DNA of 64,000 nucleotides from Apostichopus japonicus. Its lineage: Eukaryota > Echinodermata > Holothuroidea > Aspidochirotida > Stichopodidae. The stretch spans positions 40,832,631-40,896,630 of the forward strand of contig NC_092568.1 in the NCBI RefSeq assembly GCF_037975245.1. Direction: 5' to 3'. This document shows positions 12,960 through 43,574 of this stretch, piece by piece. The position numbers and the translations under genes were made by a program. The notes under the pieces are model-generated. The model saw nothing but the letters and a program-made list of their open reading frames with translations. It was not told the origin of the DNA and searched no databases. Each line of letters opens with the position of its first letter. Position 1 is the first letter of the stretch.

Positions 12960-15169
12960 CAGGTGCGTATCCAGGGGGGGGCCTTGGGGCGCGCGCCCCC
13001 CGGGTAAGAAAAAAAGGAGAGAAAAAAAAAGAAGAAAAAAGGAAAAAAGAGGGGAAAAAAGAAGAAGAGGAGAGGAAGGAAGAGAAAAGAAAAAGAAGAA
13101 AGAGAGAAAAAGGAGAAAAGGAGGGAGTAAAAGAAAAACGCGAAGACACCGGGAAGAGAAAGAGGAACAGTGACATCATTACAGCGCTGAAGGGTAGCCA
13201 GTGACGGATAAATGATTTCGTAAAAGTGTGACTCACCCTACCCCTTACACCGACAACTCCATTTTTTGACGTTTCCATTTTCCTCTCTCACTAATGATCT
13301 ATATATATACTATATATGGTCTACCATAACGCGTGTGTAGAATGGTGCTATGAAACCAACTGTGGCTGGTCTCGAACTCGACCGTGTCGTCGGGGAACAT
13401 GACGATTTTTGGGATGGGGGCGACCGCCCGCCCCCCCCCCCCATTCAGCATTGTTTTAAATGATATCGCTAAGTAATTTCAAAATAGAAAGTGCTTAGAT
13501 GCAACTTACAAGGCCTGAGAAGTGTCATTTCCAGAGATCTGGGAGACATTTTCGGCCAAAATTTGCTTGTACGCTTCGCGCTAACAAAAGGTGCTGGGTA
13601 GTGCCATTTCCAGCGATCTGGGAGGCATTTTCGGCCAAACTTTTCTTGTACGCTTCGCGCCAACCTATGGTGGCGCTACGCTGAGATAATTTGCCTACAG
13701 GCTTCGCCCCTCCCTTGGCAAATTCCTCGCTACGCGCATGTTCGAATTTGTAACGCAAACAGCAGATATCACATCATATCATTGAGCATGAAAATGGCGT
13801 TCCAGGATGAAAAGCCTCAAAACTGTCCGACTTGCCTGGAAAAATAACCAAAAATTTTCGCGCGCGAAGCGCGCGTTCAACATGTTAATGTCAATATCAT
13901 ATAAGCAAGCATCGGTTATTACATCGCATGCCATCATGTACCGTACGGTCCGTTAAAATTGCACAGTATACCGCGGGGTGCTAATGTAAACAACGACATG
14001 TCTCATGTAGATGTATAAAGAGCATGGAGGTCCAATTATGTCAAAACTCTCTTTTACATTAGTAATGGCGAATTAGGGGTTGCACCCCCGCCGCGCAGTG
14101 GCGGAGCGTCTTTACGGTCAGGGGGCGCATGCCCCCCCCCCCCCTGACGGACTCAAATGGACTGCTGGCGCGTTTTTCAGCTCTTTACCACTTTTTACTT
14201 ATTCTAGATTATTGACTTTTTTATTGCGCTCTCATCTACTTATTGACATTTGTCACATTTTGTTGGTGTAATTTGGAAATGACACCTATTTATTCTTCGT
14301 TTATCTGCAAATTAGCCAGGCCCGGAAAGGGTCATTTCCGGCGATCTAGGGAGTATCTTTACTCAAAAATTTTCTCTACGCTACGCGCCAACCAGTGGTG
14401 GCGCTCCGCTTAGATAGTGTTGAAAGCGCCCCTACAGACCATTCTCGACCTCCTGACCAATACCCCTAGCTCCGCCACTTCCGCCGCGCCTCCTACGCCT
14501 ATGTGTATAGTGTTCGGTTTCGGAAATATCTGGTATTTTTTCATTTCCTTCAACCAAGTTTTATAATAGCCGTTATAAGAGGTTGCAATATTTGTACACC
14601 AATAAATTAACTGTGTCTGAATTTTCGAAAATTTATGACCAACATTCTACATCACACTTCCCTCTACTCGTGCAATTTTTACCGGTCTGTTAGGGGTTCA
14701 AGGAAGTTTTTCTATATTGGTTGTCCATAGATGAAATTTTGTACAACATTATGGGTATGTTTTGAAGTGAGTTTATTCACGAGAAATGTGAATTTTCAAA
14801 TTCTGAACAAATATGGGGCTTAAAACCTTGAAAAGTGGGGCTGACGGGTATTGTGGGCCGCGACGTAGAATCACCTACAAAAGCAAAGACCCACAGGAGA
14901 TGCGATTAGGTCGAACATGATGTGTACCGGGTTGACAATCTTCAAAAAGGTTATGGATGGAAAAAAAAACTATTGGTAAATACTTGGTTCTCAGGCAAAA
15001 AGTGTACATCTGGTTGGTCATTTCAAGCCCGAGAAGTGCCGTTTCCGGTGATCTGGGGATATAAGAAATTTTCTTGTACGCTGCGCGCCAACCGATGGTG
15101 GCGCTCCGCTTAGATAGTAATTCGCGCCCCCCCCCCCCCCCGGGTTTGAAAATCCTGGATACGCGCCTG
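12960..15169. mobile_element. Nested second copy of the same hAT-like element
   Basis: Left end CAGGTGCGTATCCAGG (12960-12975), right end CCTGGATACGCGCCTG (15154-15169), with 5-bp target duplication CTTAG at 12955-12959 and 15170-15174. Its left arm (12960-13495) repeats 12402-12955, and its body (13496-15169) repeats 15170-16564, as expected if the element jumped into a sister copy. It contains a separate 385-bp MITE (14096-14480). Without that MITE and its 8-bp duplication it is about 1.82 kb, close to the outer copy. Confidence 0.78.
14096..14480. mobile_element. 385-bp hAT-type MITE, perfect 8-bp target duplication
   Basis: Starts CAGTGGCGGAGCGTC and ends GCTCCGCCACTT, giving roughly 11-bp inverted ends with a mutated last base. 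Flanked on both sides by CCGCCGCG (14088-14095 and 14481-14488). CAGTGGCGGAGC ends plus an 8-bp duplication are classic hAT features. Carries a C-run near 14131-14144 and the GGTGGCGCT module near 14395. A second copy, inverted, is at 30212-30563. Confidence 0.85.
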
Positions 15170-16988
15170 CTTAGATACAACTAACAAGGCCTGGGAAGTG
15201 TCATTTCCAGAGATCTGGGAGGAATTTTCGGCCAAAATTTTCTTGTACGCTTCGCGCCAACTCATGGTCGCGCTACGCTTAGGTAGTTTGCCTACAGACT
15301 TCGCCCCTCCCTTGGCAAATTCCTCGCTACGCGCATGTTCGAATTTGTACAGCAAACAGCAGATATCAAATCATATCAATGAGCATGAAAATGGCGTTCC
15401 AGGATGAACAGCTTCAAAACTGTCTGTGTGTGTAGTGAAAGGCGAAGGAGCCCAATTTGATTTGGGGAGCTGTAACGACTTGCCCGAAAAATATAACCAA
15501 CATTTTTCGCGTTCAACATGTTAATGTCAATATCATATAAGCAAGCATCGGTTATTACATCGCATGCCATCGTGTACCGAACGGTCCGTGAAAGTTGCGC
15601 AGTATACCGCGGGATGCCCATCTAAACAACGAAATGTCTTTATGTAGATGGAGAAAAAGCATGGAGGTCAAATTATGTCAAAACTCTCTTTTACATTAGT
15701 AATGGCTAATTAGTCGGCCAAGCTTAGAACTATTTTAAATAATTACCAAGGGGATGATTTTTAATTAACTTCCTTTAGATGTAGCTATGTATTGCAATTT
15801 AATTTTCTTTCAGTTTAGGTGCCCGAAAAATTCTCAGCATATTGCCCGAATTTTCAGAAAAAAATATTGGGGGGGGGGGGGTGCAGTCCCCGCCTCCTAC
15901 GCCTATGTGTGTAGTGTTCGGTTTCGGAAATATCTGGTATTTGTTTCATTTCCTTCAACGAAGTTTTATAATAGCCGTTATAAGAGGTTGCAATATTTGT
16001 ACACCAATAAATGAACTGTGTCTGAATTTTCGAAAATTTCCTGACCAACATTCTTCATCATATTTCCCTCTACTCGTGCAATTTTGGCCGGTCTGTTAGG
16101 GGTTCAAGGAGGTTTTTCTATATTGGTTGTCTATAGATGAATTTTTTTGCAACATTATGGGTATGTTTTGAAGTGAGTTTATTCACGAGAAATGTGAATT
16201 TTCAAATTCTGAACAAATAATGGGCTTAAAACCTTCAAAAGTGGGGTAATGTGGGCCGCGACGTAGAAACACCTACAAAAGCAATGATCCACATGACATG
16301 CGATGAGGTCGAACATGATGTGTGACTGGTGACAATCTTCAAAAAGGTTATGGATGGAAAAAAAAACTATTGGTAAATACTTGGTTCTCAGGCAAAAAGT
16401 GTACATCTGTTTGGTCATTTTCAAGCCCGAAAAGTGCCATTTCCGGGGATATGGGGGGTATCAAAACCAGAAATTTTCTTGTACGCTACGCGCGAACCGA
16501 TGGTGGCGCTCCGCTTAGATAGTAATTCGCGCCCCCGGGTTAGAAAATCCTGGATACGCCCCTGTATAATATATACTCATCCCGGTCTCTACCCCAGCAG
16601 TAGGGCCTATCATAACTTGTAGACTCATGTGGCCTAGAATATTGTAAAGTTACGAAACGTAGAGGGTGAGAAGACAAAGAATTAATGCGTTATAGTTAGG
16701 TAGGTTAACTTACTACGTACGGAACAATAAGTAGCATCATTGCAGTATTATACACTTGTGTACACATTACGATGTTGCTTGCCACTGCCATGTTGTCATT
16801 CCAATTCTCAGAATATTACTGATAATATTCAAACATTCTGTATTGGCAAACAATAACATCACATTATAAACTGCTACATTATTGTATTTAAAGGACCAAC
16901 AGGGAATAGATATACGTATAAGGTTCTTTCAATTAAATAAATAAAAGTACTTGATAACTGAACTCGAAGATTACTTGTGTGAAAGACA

Positions 16989-17260
16989 AGGGGGCGGAAC
17001 CGGGGGGGGGGCACAGGGGGCACGTGCCCCCCCACTTTTCCTCAGGTTAAAAATGTGCCCTTTTTCTACATAAAAATTGAGGTGTCTCAAGCTAGCAATT
17101 AGAGGCCAGGGAACCAGAATGAACACTCGGGAAGGGCCGTTTCCGGCCATCTAAGGGTTTGTAAAACCAAAAAATTTCCAGTACGCTCCGCGCCAACCGA
17201 TGGTGGCGCTCCGCTCAGATAGTCGTGCATACAATTTGCAAATCCTGGCTACGCCCCTGA
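16989..17260. mobile_element. Short CAGGGGCGTAGCCAGG-ended MITE-like repeat
   Basis: The right end CCTGGCTACGCCCCTG (17245-17260) matches the terminal repeat type of the 12402-16564 element. The inside carries a GGGGGCACGTGCCCCCC palindrome (about 17016-17032) and the TTTCCGG/GCGCCAACC/GGTGGCGCT module (17137-17222). The left end (CAAGGGGGCGGAACC) is divergent and no target duplication is clear. Confidence 0.5.
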
Positions 17261-19071
17261 CTTTTAATGAATTTTTTGTTAGTCAAACTCAAAGCTATTT
17301 CGAATGGGGAAAAAAAATTGTAAAGATATTATCAAGAAATAAACTCTCATTCAGATGATTCCTACATTAGCAACTATATAGCATGTTTTCACCTCATTTG
17401 TCTCAAAAGAAAACTTGTTCCTTGTTTCCCAATTTGCACATTGGATATTGCAGTGCTATATGCATATTTTCCTTGAGGGGGGGGGGGGGGGACGTTGATG
17501 GAGTGATGTGTATATGCAAATAAGATAATACAATAAGAGTTATAAAGGGTACTAAATATAATGCTGCATCAGTCCAATCGAATTTCTGCAAAGTGCCCTT
17601 TGATGTTGGTGCCCCCCCCCCCCCAGATTGAAAGTGCTTCCGCCGCCCTTGGTGAAAGAGTACTCGTACTCGGTATTATATGCTGTATTCGGATCCTAAA
17701 ATGCAGTACTCGGACTATATGGTACTTGATACACATTATAGTAGGAATACGGAGGGCAGGACGAGTGTAGACCACGGAAGTAGTATACGAACTCAGGAGG
17801 TGTTAATATATGAACCGTGGTGTATACTTAATGTTGACGTAATAATCAAATTTTAGGGTCGGACAAAGATACAGCATTAGAACCCAGCATCATATTGAAA
17901 ATAAAACTGAACTGGCGGACAGTCTCACGAAAGTTTGGTCGGCGTTCAATAGGTACATATCCTGAATGTGTTGTCGTCTGCTACACAACCCGCGAAAATC
18001 GAATTGATCCAAAGTCAGTGCACAATCCTCTGCTTACCTGTGCTCGAAAATCCCACCAAACTGGCAAACACAAGATCGATCGTGTCAAGCTAACGCATTC
18101 CAGATTCTTGATTTGCCTATATTCTGATGTAGTCAATCACAAAATCATATTAACCTAACGTTACTGTACTGTACGAAATTTTAGCAGCTACTACTAGTAC
18201 TAGGGCCTAGTTCTATAGGCAATTAATAATACAGCCTAATAATATTACTGTAGCCTAGGCTAGTACACTTGTAGTAGGCCTAGACCTAAATTAAAACGTA
18301 GCTAGTATAATGTTCGGTATTTAAATGTCCAAACTAATATAATCATTAGTTTTCTTCTAAAAGAAATAATCACACAAGACAAAGAGGTGGGGATTGTAAA
18401 CTGATAGGTCTTTATTCAACAATGTAATACACCTAGGCCTATAGCCTACAGCTCTGTTAAAAAACAGGGTAGCCTAGGCCTAGCCTAACTTAGGACTACT
18501 GTAACTTCTAAGTGTAAGGCTTAACAACTTTACAAGATACATTAGTTACAAGATTCATCATCATTGAATTCTTTCCTAACTATCTGCCTTTAGGCTTTAA
18601 CATCTGACTAATCCATATTGTTACTAGGGCTGGGGTGTATATTGTCATTTGTAATTTGTAAACTAATTCTTAGTCATTACATTTTACAGTAGTTACAAGT
18701 TACAACTAAGTCTACATAGGCTATAGCCGTTGGTCTAAAGTTAGAGTGATTAGAAGCCTTGATTTTCAATAGCTAAAAACTGCTAGGTTGCACATTAAAC
18801 TGATCACAAGCATTCTCAAGCCCGTTCTGAGGCCAAATGCCCAGCTAAAGTGAGAAATGGAATTAGTTAGGTCTACAGTACATGCATAGGTATTGTGGTG
18901 TACGGTAATGCTGTGTGTCCCCTAATTTTGCATTCTGTGTTATACACATTTAGCTGCTCTGCCATGCTCATTATTCAAGTTGTAACCACTTTTGCAATTT
19001 TACTCTACAAAGCCTAGATAGAAATGACCAAAATGAAGGAAGAAGTTTGCATTTTGAGGCTCTGTTGTGTA
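17261..19071. other. Intergenic, no gene seen; G/C runs and a TAGGCCTA-rich block
   Basis: Contains a G run of about 16 near 17479, a C run near 17612, and a block (about 18180-18500) dense in AGGCCTA/TAGGCCT/GCCTAGGC words. No ORF resembles a known protein. The longest (17895-18158) is basic and unconserved. Confidence 0.6.
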
Positions 19072-19079
19072 TTATTCTA

Positions 19080-19725
19080 GGGACAAACTAAAACGAATGA
19101 CAGCGAATGACCGAATGACAATTGACTTTGTACAGGGTAAATTATCATTTGCGAATGACAGCGAATGACAGCGAATGACAGCGAATGACAGCGAAGGACA
19201 ACGAAGGACAACGAAGGACAGTGTTGAGTGGAGATAGAATGATTAACGGAGTGGAGTAAATGCGGTTATTGGTTTTCTGCGCAAAAATGATTTGAGGAAA
19301 ATCGCATGTTACGTGGTTGCAGGGTTTTGGTGTAATTTACGGATAGAAACCACAAGGAAAGATTTTTTGTGAGAATGCGCTTGAGTACTGTGCTTTTTAC
19401 CTCTGTAGATTTATATAGAAAGATAACTGAAGCCGTTTCAAGATTATAGTATTGTTAGTTTCTAACAATTAATATCAGAAAAATGACGTTAAATTTACTT
19501 TTTAAAATCAGACTTACAATTTCGCTTACTATAAGGTGCGTTTTTATCTTGTCCGTACTTTACTAGATCTAGATACCCACGAAGTCTGAACTGTGATATC
19601 CGGTTGAAGCAAATGTCTGTGCTGTCATTATTGTCATTCGTTTTAGTCAACGCATTTTTTTAGTGTGTACAACATATTGTCATTCGTTATGTGTAACGCA
19701 TTTGCCATTCGTTTTAGTAACACCC
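19080..19725. mobile_element. 646-bp GGG-ended MITE with 8-bp target duplication
   Basis: Left end GGGACAAACTAAAACGAATG (19080-19099). The reverse complement of the right end is GGGTGTTACTAAAACGAATG (19725-19706), so 16 of 20 bases match, with a 13-bp perfect core. Direct repeats TTATTCTA flank it at 19072-19079 and 19726-19733. Inside the left end the core is multiplied as an 11-bp array GCGAATGACA/GCGAAGGACA (about 19110-19220), with more inverted copies at 19630-19690. No ORF. GG-ended inverted repeats with 8-bp duplications suggest the Merlin superfamily (inference; hAT or P cannot be excluded). Confidence 0.8.
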
Positions 19726-19733
19726 TTATTCTA

Positions 19734-22016
19734 CCCATTTATCGAAATTAAAGTATACAGTAAACTTCAATGCATGCGCGTAGTTAGGGAAACTTTGATT
19801 GCTTAGAGCAGTTTGAATTCTGACCATTATGACTATAATTCTTTCTATTTCTGGCAGAAGTTTGTCAAACCATTTATAAAATTTTTAATCTGCAGGATAG
19901 GACCAAACTTCTGAGCAAAATCTGTGTGATCATCATCACTGCTATATCCTTTAATTAATACACACTAATACTGCAATTACTATCTCAAATTTTAGTATAC
20001 CATCAAATGGCCTAGCGACCAAAAATTTATATCACTAAAATAAAAAAGGGTCATGCTCAATGCGAAATCAAATTATTCCTGTGGTTGGCCAGAAATTCAA
20101 CATGGTTTCCTTAAAAATAATTTCTTTGCCTGTAATGTGAAATTTAAACAGTTATCTTTTTTAAACATGAAATCACAGAGGTGCATATAACTTCTCCTAC
20201 TTGTGTAGCCATTGCATAAGGCCAAAATTGCATGTATATATGTACAGAAATAGCCACACTAAATCATTGTATTCTAATAGTGATAGAGAAGTTGGATTAT
20301 TGGCTACATTATACTGTCAGACTAATAACATTATATTACCCACTTCAATCATCCTGTCAAATATTGACTACTGATTTTTGAATTAAAGTCCCATTCATCA
20401 TTTCAATTACAAGAAAAAGTTTGTAAGTTTCTTGGTTTATATGTGAAATTATATATATATTTTGTGAGCTGTTTTAGGTGTTCAGTAGTCAGCAGTGTTA
20501 GTCGGTTGTATCTCAAGAAATACTACTTTCTAATTGAGCTGTGCACATTGGTTTCCCTCTGGACAGAGCTTGTAAAATATCAGGAAATGTTATAGGTATC
20601 ATTGTTATTTTTTGGTGGTAAGGATTAGTATAGTTCCTCCTGATTCACTGATATTGTGAACGGATTTGAAATTCTTATCTTGATGAGTACTGTAGGCATA
20701 TTACTCGACATAAATTTGAAGACATGAAATATCTTCAATCAAAATTTCATCATAAAGTAAGCACAGCCTACAGTAGGCTTACTGCACTTACTTCATGATG
20801 GTACATGTGTTCATTGCAAACAAAATTGATAGTGTTAAAATTTCAAAATTACAAGGAAAGTATAAACGGGCCTAGCCTAGGCTCAATGCAAGGTCTATGA
20901 AATAAACTGGACAGCTGCAACATGCATGACACTTTTGGAAACTATTAAATGGCATGTAGAAACCACAAGACAAAATTGTCTCTATTATCCTGTTGCCATC
21001 ATAATTTGCTATGACACTAGAACTCCAAATAATATGCAGTTACTCTTCAAAGAATATGAGCATAGTTTATTTCTGTAAGAAAGTGATTGTTACTTTACCT
21101 GTTTGTCTCATGATGCATGAGATACTATAAGGAGTTGCTAAGAAAACTTAGCTTTTGTCGTCTTGACTTTGCAATGTTACATTTGACTTCTCAAAAATTT
21201 CAAATATCATGAGATATTACTTAAAACTCCTTGGTCTCAATTTCTATATCAAAGATCTATATCTCATTTGTCAGACTGTAACATGTAAGAAATGTCATCA
21301 TATAATACCAGTTTGTCTCAAGCAAATTAATTTTACTGTACATGACAACTAATGATGCAGTAAATTTGATGTATGGAAATCACTTTTTTTGTTGGCTTTC
21401 TTGCCGGCCTTTATACCTTCAGTGTAACACAAATGTCAGAAATCAAATTATTCATATAGATAACTCTTGATCCAACATCAGCAAAAATATTAAAGCTATG
21501 CCAATCAGTTTCCTTCACTGAAACATGTACAATATTTGAACACTCAATATGTGGGAATAACTTAATGGGTAAGAATCTTGAAGCAATGACTTTAATGGAT
21601 ACTTTTACTTACCATAAAATAATACAGTCTTTGTTGCTTTGGCCTTGTGTAATTCTAGTCTCTTTATTCCAGGCATTTCTTTTAATAACTTTAATACATT
21701 TAAAAACTTTAATAATATGATATCTAGTCATAGATGCTACTTTCCACACATACTATAAATTTGATGTCTATAATGAAGACCTTGAGAATATTTTTTACCC
21801 TAGTTGGCAATTTGAAAAATAAGCAAGATGAAAATATGAAAGTCATTGAGGGTGCATAATTAAGTTAGGAACTCGATTACTGTTCTATATATGGGCTTGG
21901 CTAAGGATTCTCCAGCTTGATATTATAATGACTCTCTGTGTATCATGTATCTTCAGCATGAAGTATCAGATGTATACACATCAAGGTTAAAGGTTGACCT
22001 GCGTATCGTTAAAGCA
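19734..22016. other. Region upstream of MCM8; no coding feature recognised
   Basis: AT-rich. CTTCAG at 21953-21958 could be an acceptor for a 5' UTR exon reaching the ATG at 22017, with a short upstream ORF (21960-21992), but no promoter or first exon could be placed. Words of the GCCTAGGC type occur at 20765-20885. Confidence 0.4.
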
Positions 22017-41248
<19,232 letters not shown>

Positions 41249-41250
<2 letters not shown>

Positions 41251-41505
41251 TCACACGTTGTTGGTTAATTCTGATAAAAGTACCTGGGAGGAATAAATTT
41301 GGAGATTGAAGATTGATCCCCACTGACACACAGTGAAGATGGACTGATGAGCAGCAGATCACTATAAGTACTGGTGGATGCGAGGAGGTGCCCTCGTGGT
41401 ATAGCTAGTGAACTGAGGAATCAGGCAGTTTGTCTCTGGTGCTTTGATAAAAACAATTTATGGAGACTGGCAAACTTCTGAATAAAAATAGAATATGTTG
41501 AGATC
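41249..41505 (+). other. MCM8: Putative MCM8 3' UTR exon with polyadenylation signal
   Basis: An acceptor (ATTCCTAG, 41241-41248) follows a T-rich tract. Joined to the donor at 40627 (T|GTAAGTAG), the first two bases GA complete the stop codon TGA. An AATAAA hexamer lies at 41481-41486, so the mRNA may end near 41505; a longer 3' UTR to about 42000 is possible. Non-coding, inferred from signals only. Confidence 0.5.
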
Positions 41506-42397
41506 TTTATCAGCAATATAATGAGAGACCTTCATATGATTAGGCAACAAAGGCAGTAAAACTAGGTTCAACTGTTGAGCCATGTTGTGTTCTATGGGCA
41601 TTGTGTTGGTAAACATCTGTTGGGTTCTATAGATGTATTAATATATGATCTAGCTAGATGCGGGCTAACTCAACTTTTAGGGAAGATGAGCTGTGGTGCA
41701 TGCAAGTAATTACGTGGAGGATTGGTGGGCCTTAGGGCCCTGTGATGATAGACTTCATACAGTGCACAAAAGGAAAATACAACGACTCTGGATGGACCTT
41801 GGATAATGATGTTAAGCAAGCTGTAAACCTTACACCGAATCAGTGTGTTCCTTGCTGAACTTCCAATGACAAAACCAGAGATTGAATGAAAAGTAATTGT
41901 CTGATTCTCAAGCAGTGTGACTAAATAAGATGCTACATTTATTTAGTCATTGTGTTTTATATATGTAAGATAACAAAGAAACCTAAATATATATACTTAC
42001 TCTGGCAAAATGTCTTTTTTTTCTCTTTTGGTGGAATCACTTGATCCATGCATGGGAGAGGGGGGGGGGGGCTGGGAGAGATGGTTGTGTAGTATGAACT
42101 CCATCCCTTGGATGCAAATCCTGGCATTAAATCCACCTCCCCTTCCCCCGAGCATGTTTCCCAAAGTGTAATTTATAATTTAAGAAAAACAGCCTCTACA
42201 AGTTGGCAAAACTTGACAGTATCTTAGAAAACCAACTGCATTGCCAAAAGAAATCATGACAGAATAAACTTTTAAGAACACCTTTTCAAAAATACATTCT
42301 ATAAGCAGCTTGATGTTGACCGAAATTTATATTTGGTGAAAAAAGCAGCACCTTTCCTCTTGTGGCATAGTTGTCTTGAAATAATTTTTACCATTAA

Positions 42398-43100
42398 AGG
42401 GTGTGAAGACTCGCGCACAAAGAAACATCTAATGTCGGTTATCTGACCTAGTTTCTAATGGGGTGTAACAGAAGTGTTAGACACCACCATTGATCCCAGC
42501 AAATACACACACAGCTTGCGACCGTCGGTAATTAGACACCAGTGTACAGTCAATTCATGCAGCTATGGTCAGTACCCACAACACAGTGTACATAGCAGCG
42601 ATGGACATCTCAGGTCTAGATAAAAGATAACAAGGTATCACATTTCATTACTGTTTGTATTTTGTAGGGACAAGAAAAATACTTCACTTGCAAGCAACGG
42701 AAAGTTTACTTGTTTTAGAGGCGGCACGTGGTTTGGGGTGAGTCTTTAAAGGGTGTGAAGACTCGCACACAAAGAAACGTCTCATGCCGGTAATCTGACC
42801 TAGTTTCGAATGAGGTGTAAACAGAAGTGTTAGACACCACCATCGATCCCAGAAAATACACACACAGCTTGCTACCGTTGGTAATTAGGCATAGTGTACA
42901 GTCAGTACATACAGCTGTGGTCAATACCCACAGCACAGTGTACAAATGATACAGCGATGGACATCTCATGTCCAGCTAAATGTATCACGTTTCATTACTG
43001 TCTGCATTTTGTAGCGACAAGCAGAAAACTTCACTTGCAAGAACGGAAAGTTAACTTTTTCAGAGCGCGGCACGCGATTTGGGGCGAGTCTTCAATGCCT
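42398..43100. mobile_element. Tandem dimer of a TTAA-flanked MITE upstream of RALGAPB
   Basis: TTAA at 42394-42397, 42746-42749 and 43101-43104 bounds two direct copies of about 348 and 351 bp. The left end reads TTAAAGGGTGTGAAGACTCG; the right end reverse-complemented reads TTAAAGGCATTGAAGACTCG, so terminal repeats are inverted with few differences. TTAA target use is known for piggyBac and Kolobok families. No transposase. It ends about 475 bp before the RALGAPB start codon. Confidence 0.75.
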
Positions 43101-43108
43101 TTAAGTCA

Positions 43109-43345
43109 TCTCTGCTCCTCTCCCTTTCCCTTCCTTTCCTCTACCCCACCTTTCCTCATGCCCCACCTATCTTCCCCACCCCCTCCCCCCACCTACTCTC
43201 TTCTCCTCTGCTCTTTCCCTTCCCCACCCCTCCCTTCCTCTGTTCCCCACCTCTCTGCTTCTCCCCCTCCTTTTCCTCCTCCTCCTCCTCCTTTTCCTCC
43301 TCCCCCTCCCGCTCCTCGCCACTTCCCTCACCCTCCATACCACCA
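43109..43345. repeat. Polypyrimidine tract in the RALGAPB upstream region
   Basis: About 235 bp almost entirely C and T on the plus strand, including (CTC)n near 43275-43290 and several CCCCTCC blocks, 230 bp before the start codon. May act as a promoter element or form triplex DNA (inference). Confidence 0.9.
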
Positions 43346-43574
43346 CCTTTGTGCCTGGGCGCTAATGATTTACGTTTGGCTTAAAGTAGTATAGCGCCCC
43401 CAATTTTTCTTGTTTACCTTTTCACCTTCCGTTCCTTGAATTGCTTGTACAACACACTGGAGGCCTAACGTTAGCCTATCCTGTACATTTAATATCACCA
43501 GACTCAGGCTATTCCAAAGTACCTTGTGATTTTTGGTGGACATAAACCGGCGGACCCACTGATTGTGGGCAACA

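Larger units (their letters stand above)
12402..16564. mobile_element. hAT-like non-autonomous transposon (outer copy, interrupted by a nested copy)
   Basis: Terminal inverted repeats: left CAGCCGCGTATCCAGG (12402-12417), right end CCTGGATACGCCCCTG (16549-16564). Flanked by the 5-bp direct repeat TATAA at 12397-12401 and 16565-16569. Removing the nested copy and its duplicated CTTAG leaves about 1.95 kb. The left arm has a C/G-rich palindrome and a 120-nt purine tract (12447-12560); the right arm carries the TACGCG(C)CAACC/GGTGGCGCT module. No transposase is seen. The 5-bp target duplication and CAGG..GCGTATCCAGG ends suggest the hAT5 group; the group assignment is inference. Confidence 0.75.

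Noticed and set aside
12360-13278. Lys/Arg/Glu-rich and Phe/Ser-rich ORFs on both strands
   Set aside because: They come from the purine tracts in the two left arms of the nested hAT-like elements.
17895-18158. 87-codon ORF upstream of MCM8
   Set aside because: Basic, low-complexity context next to transposon debris; no family resemblance.
21945-22016. Alternative MCM8 start 24 codons upstream
   Set aside because: In frame but unlike MCM8 N-termini, and interrupted by a plausible acceptor (CTTCAG at 21953-21958); 22017 was preferred.
42894-43394. 166-codon plus ORF rich in Pro and Ser
   Set aside because: Product of the pyrimidine tract, and it overlaps the MITE dimer; no conserved sequence.
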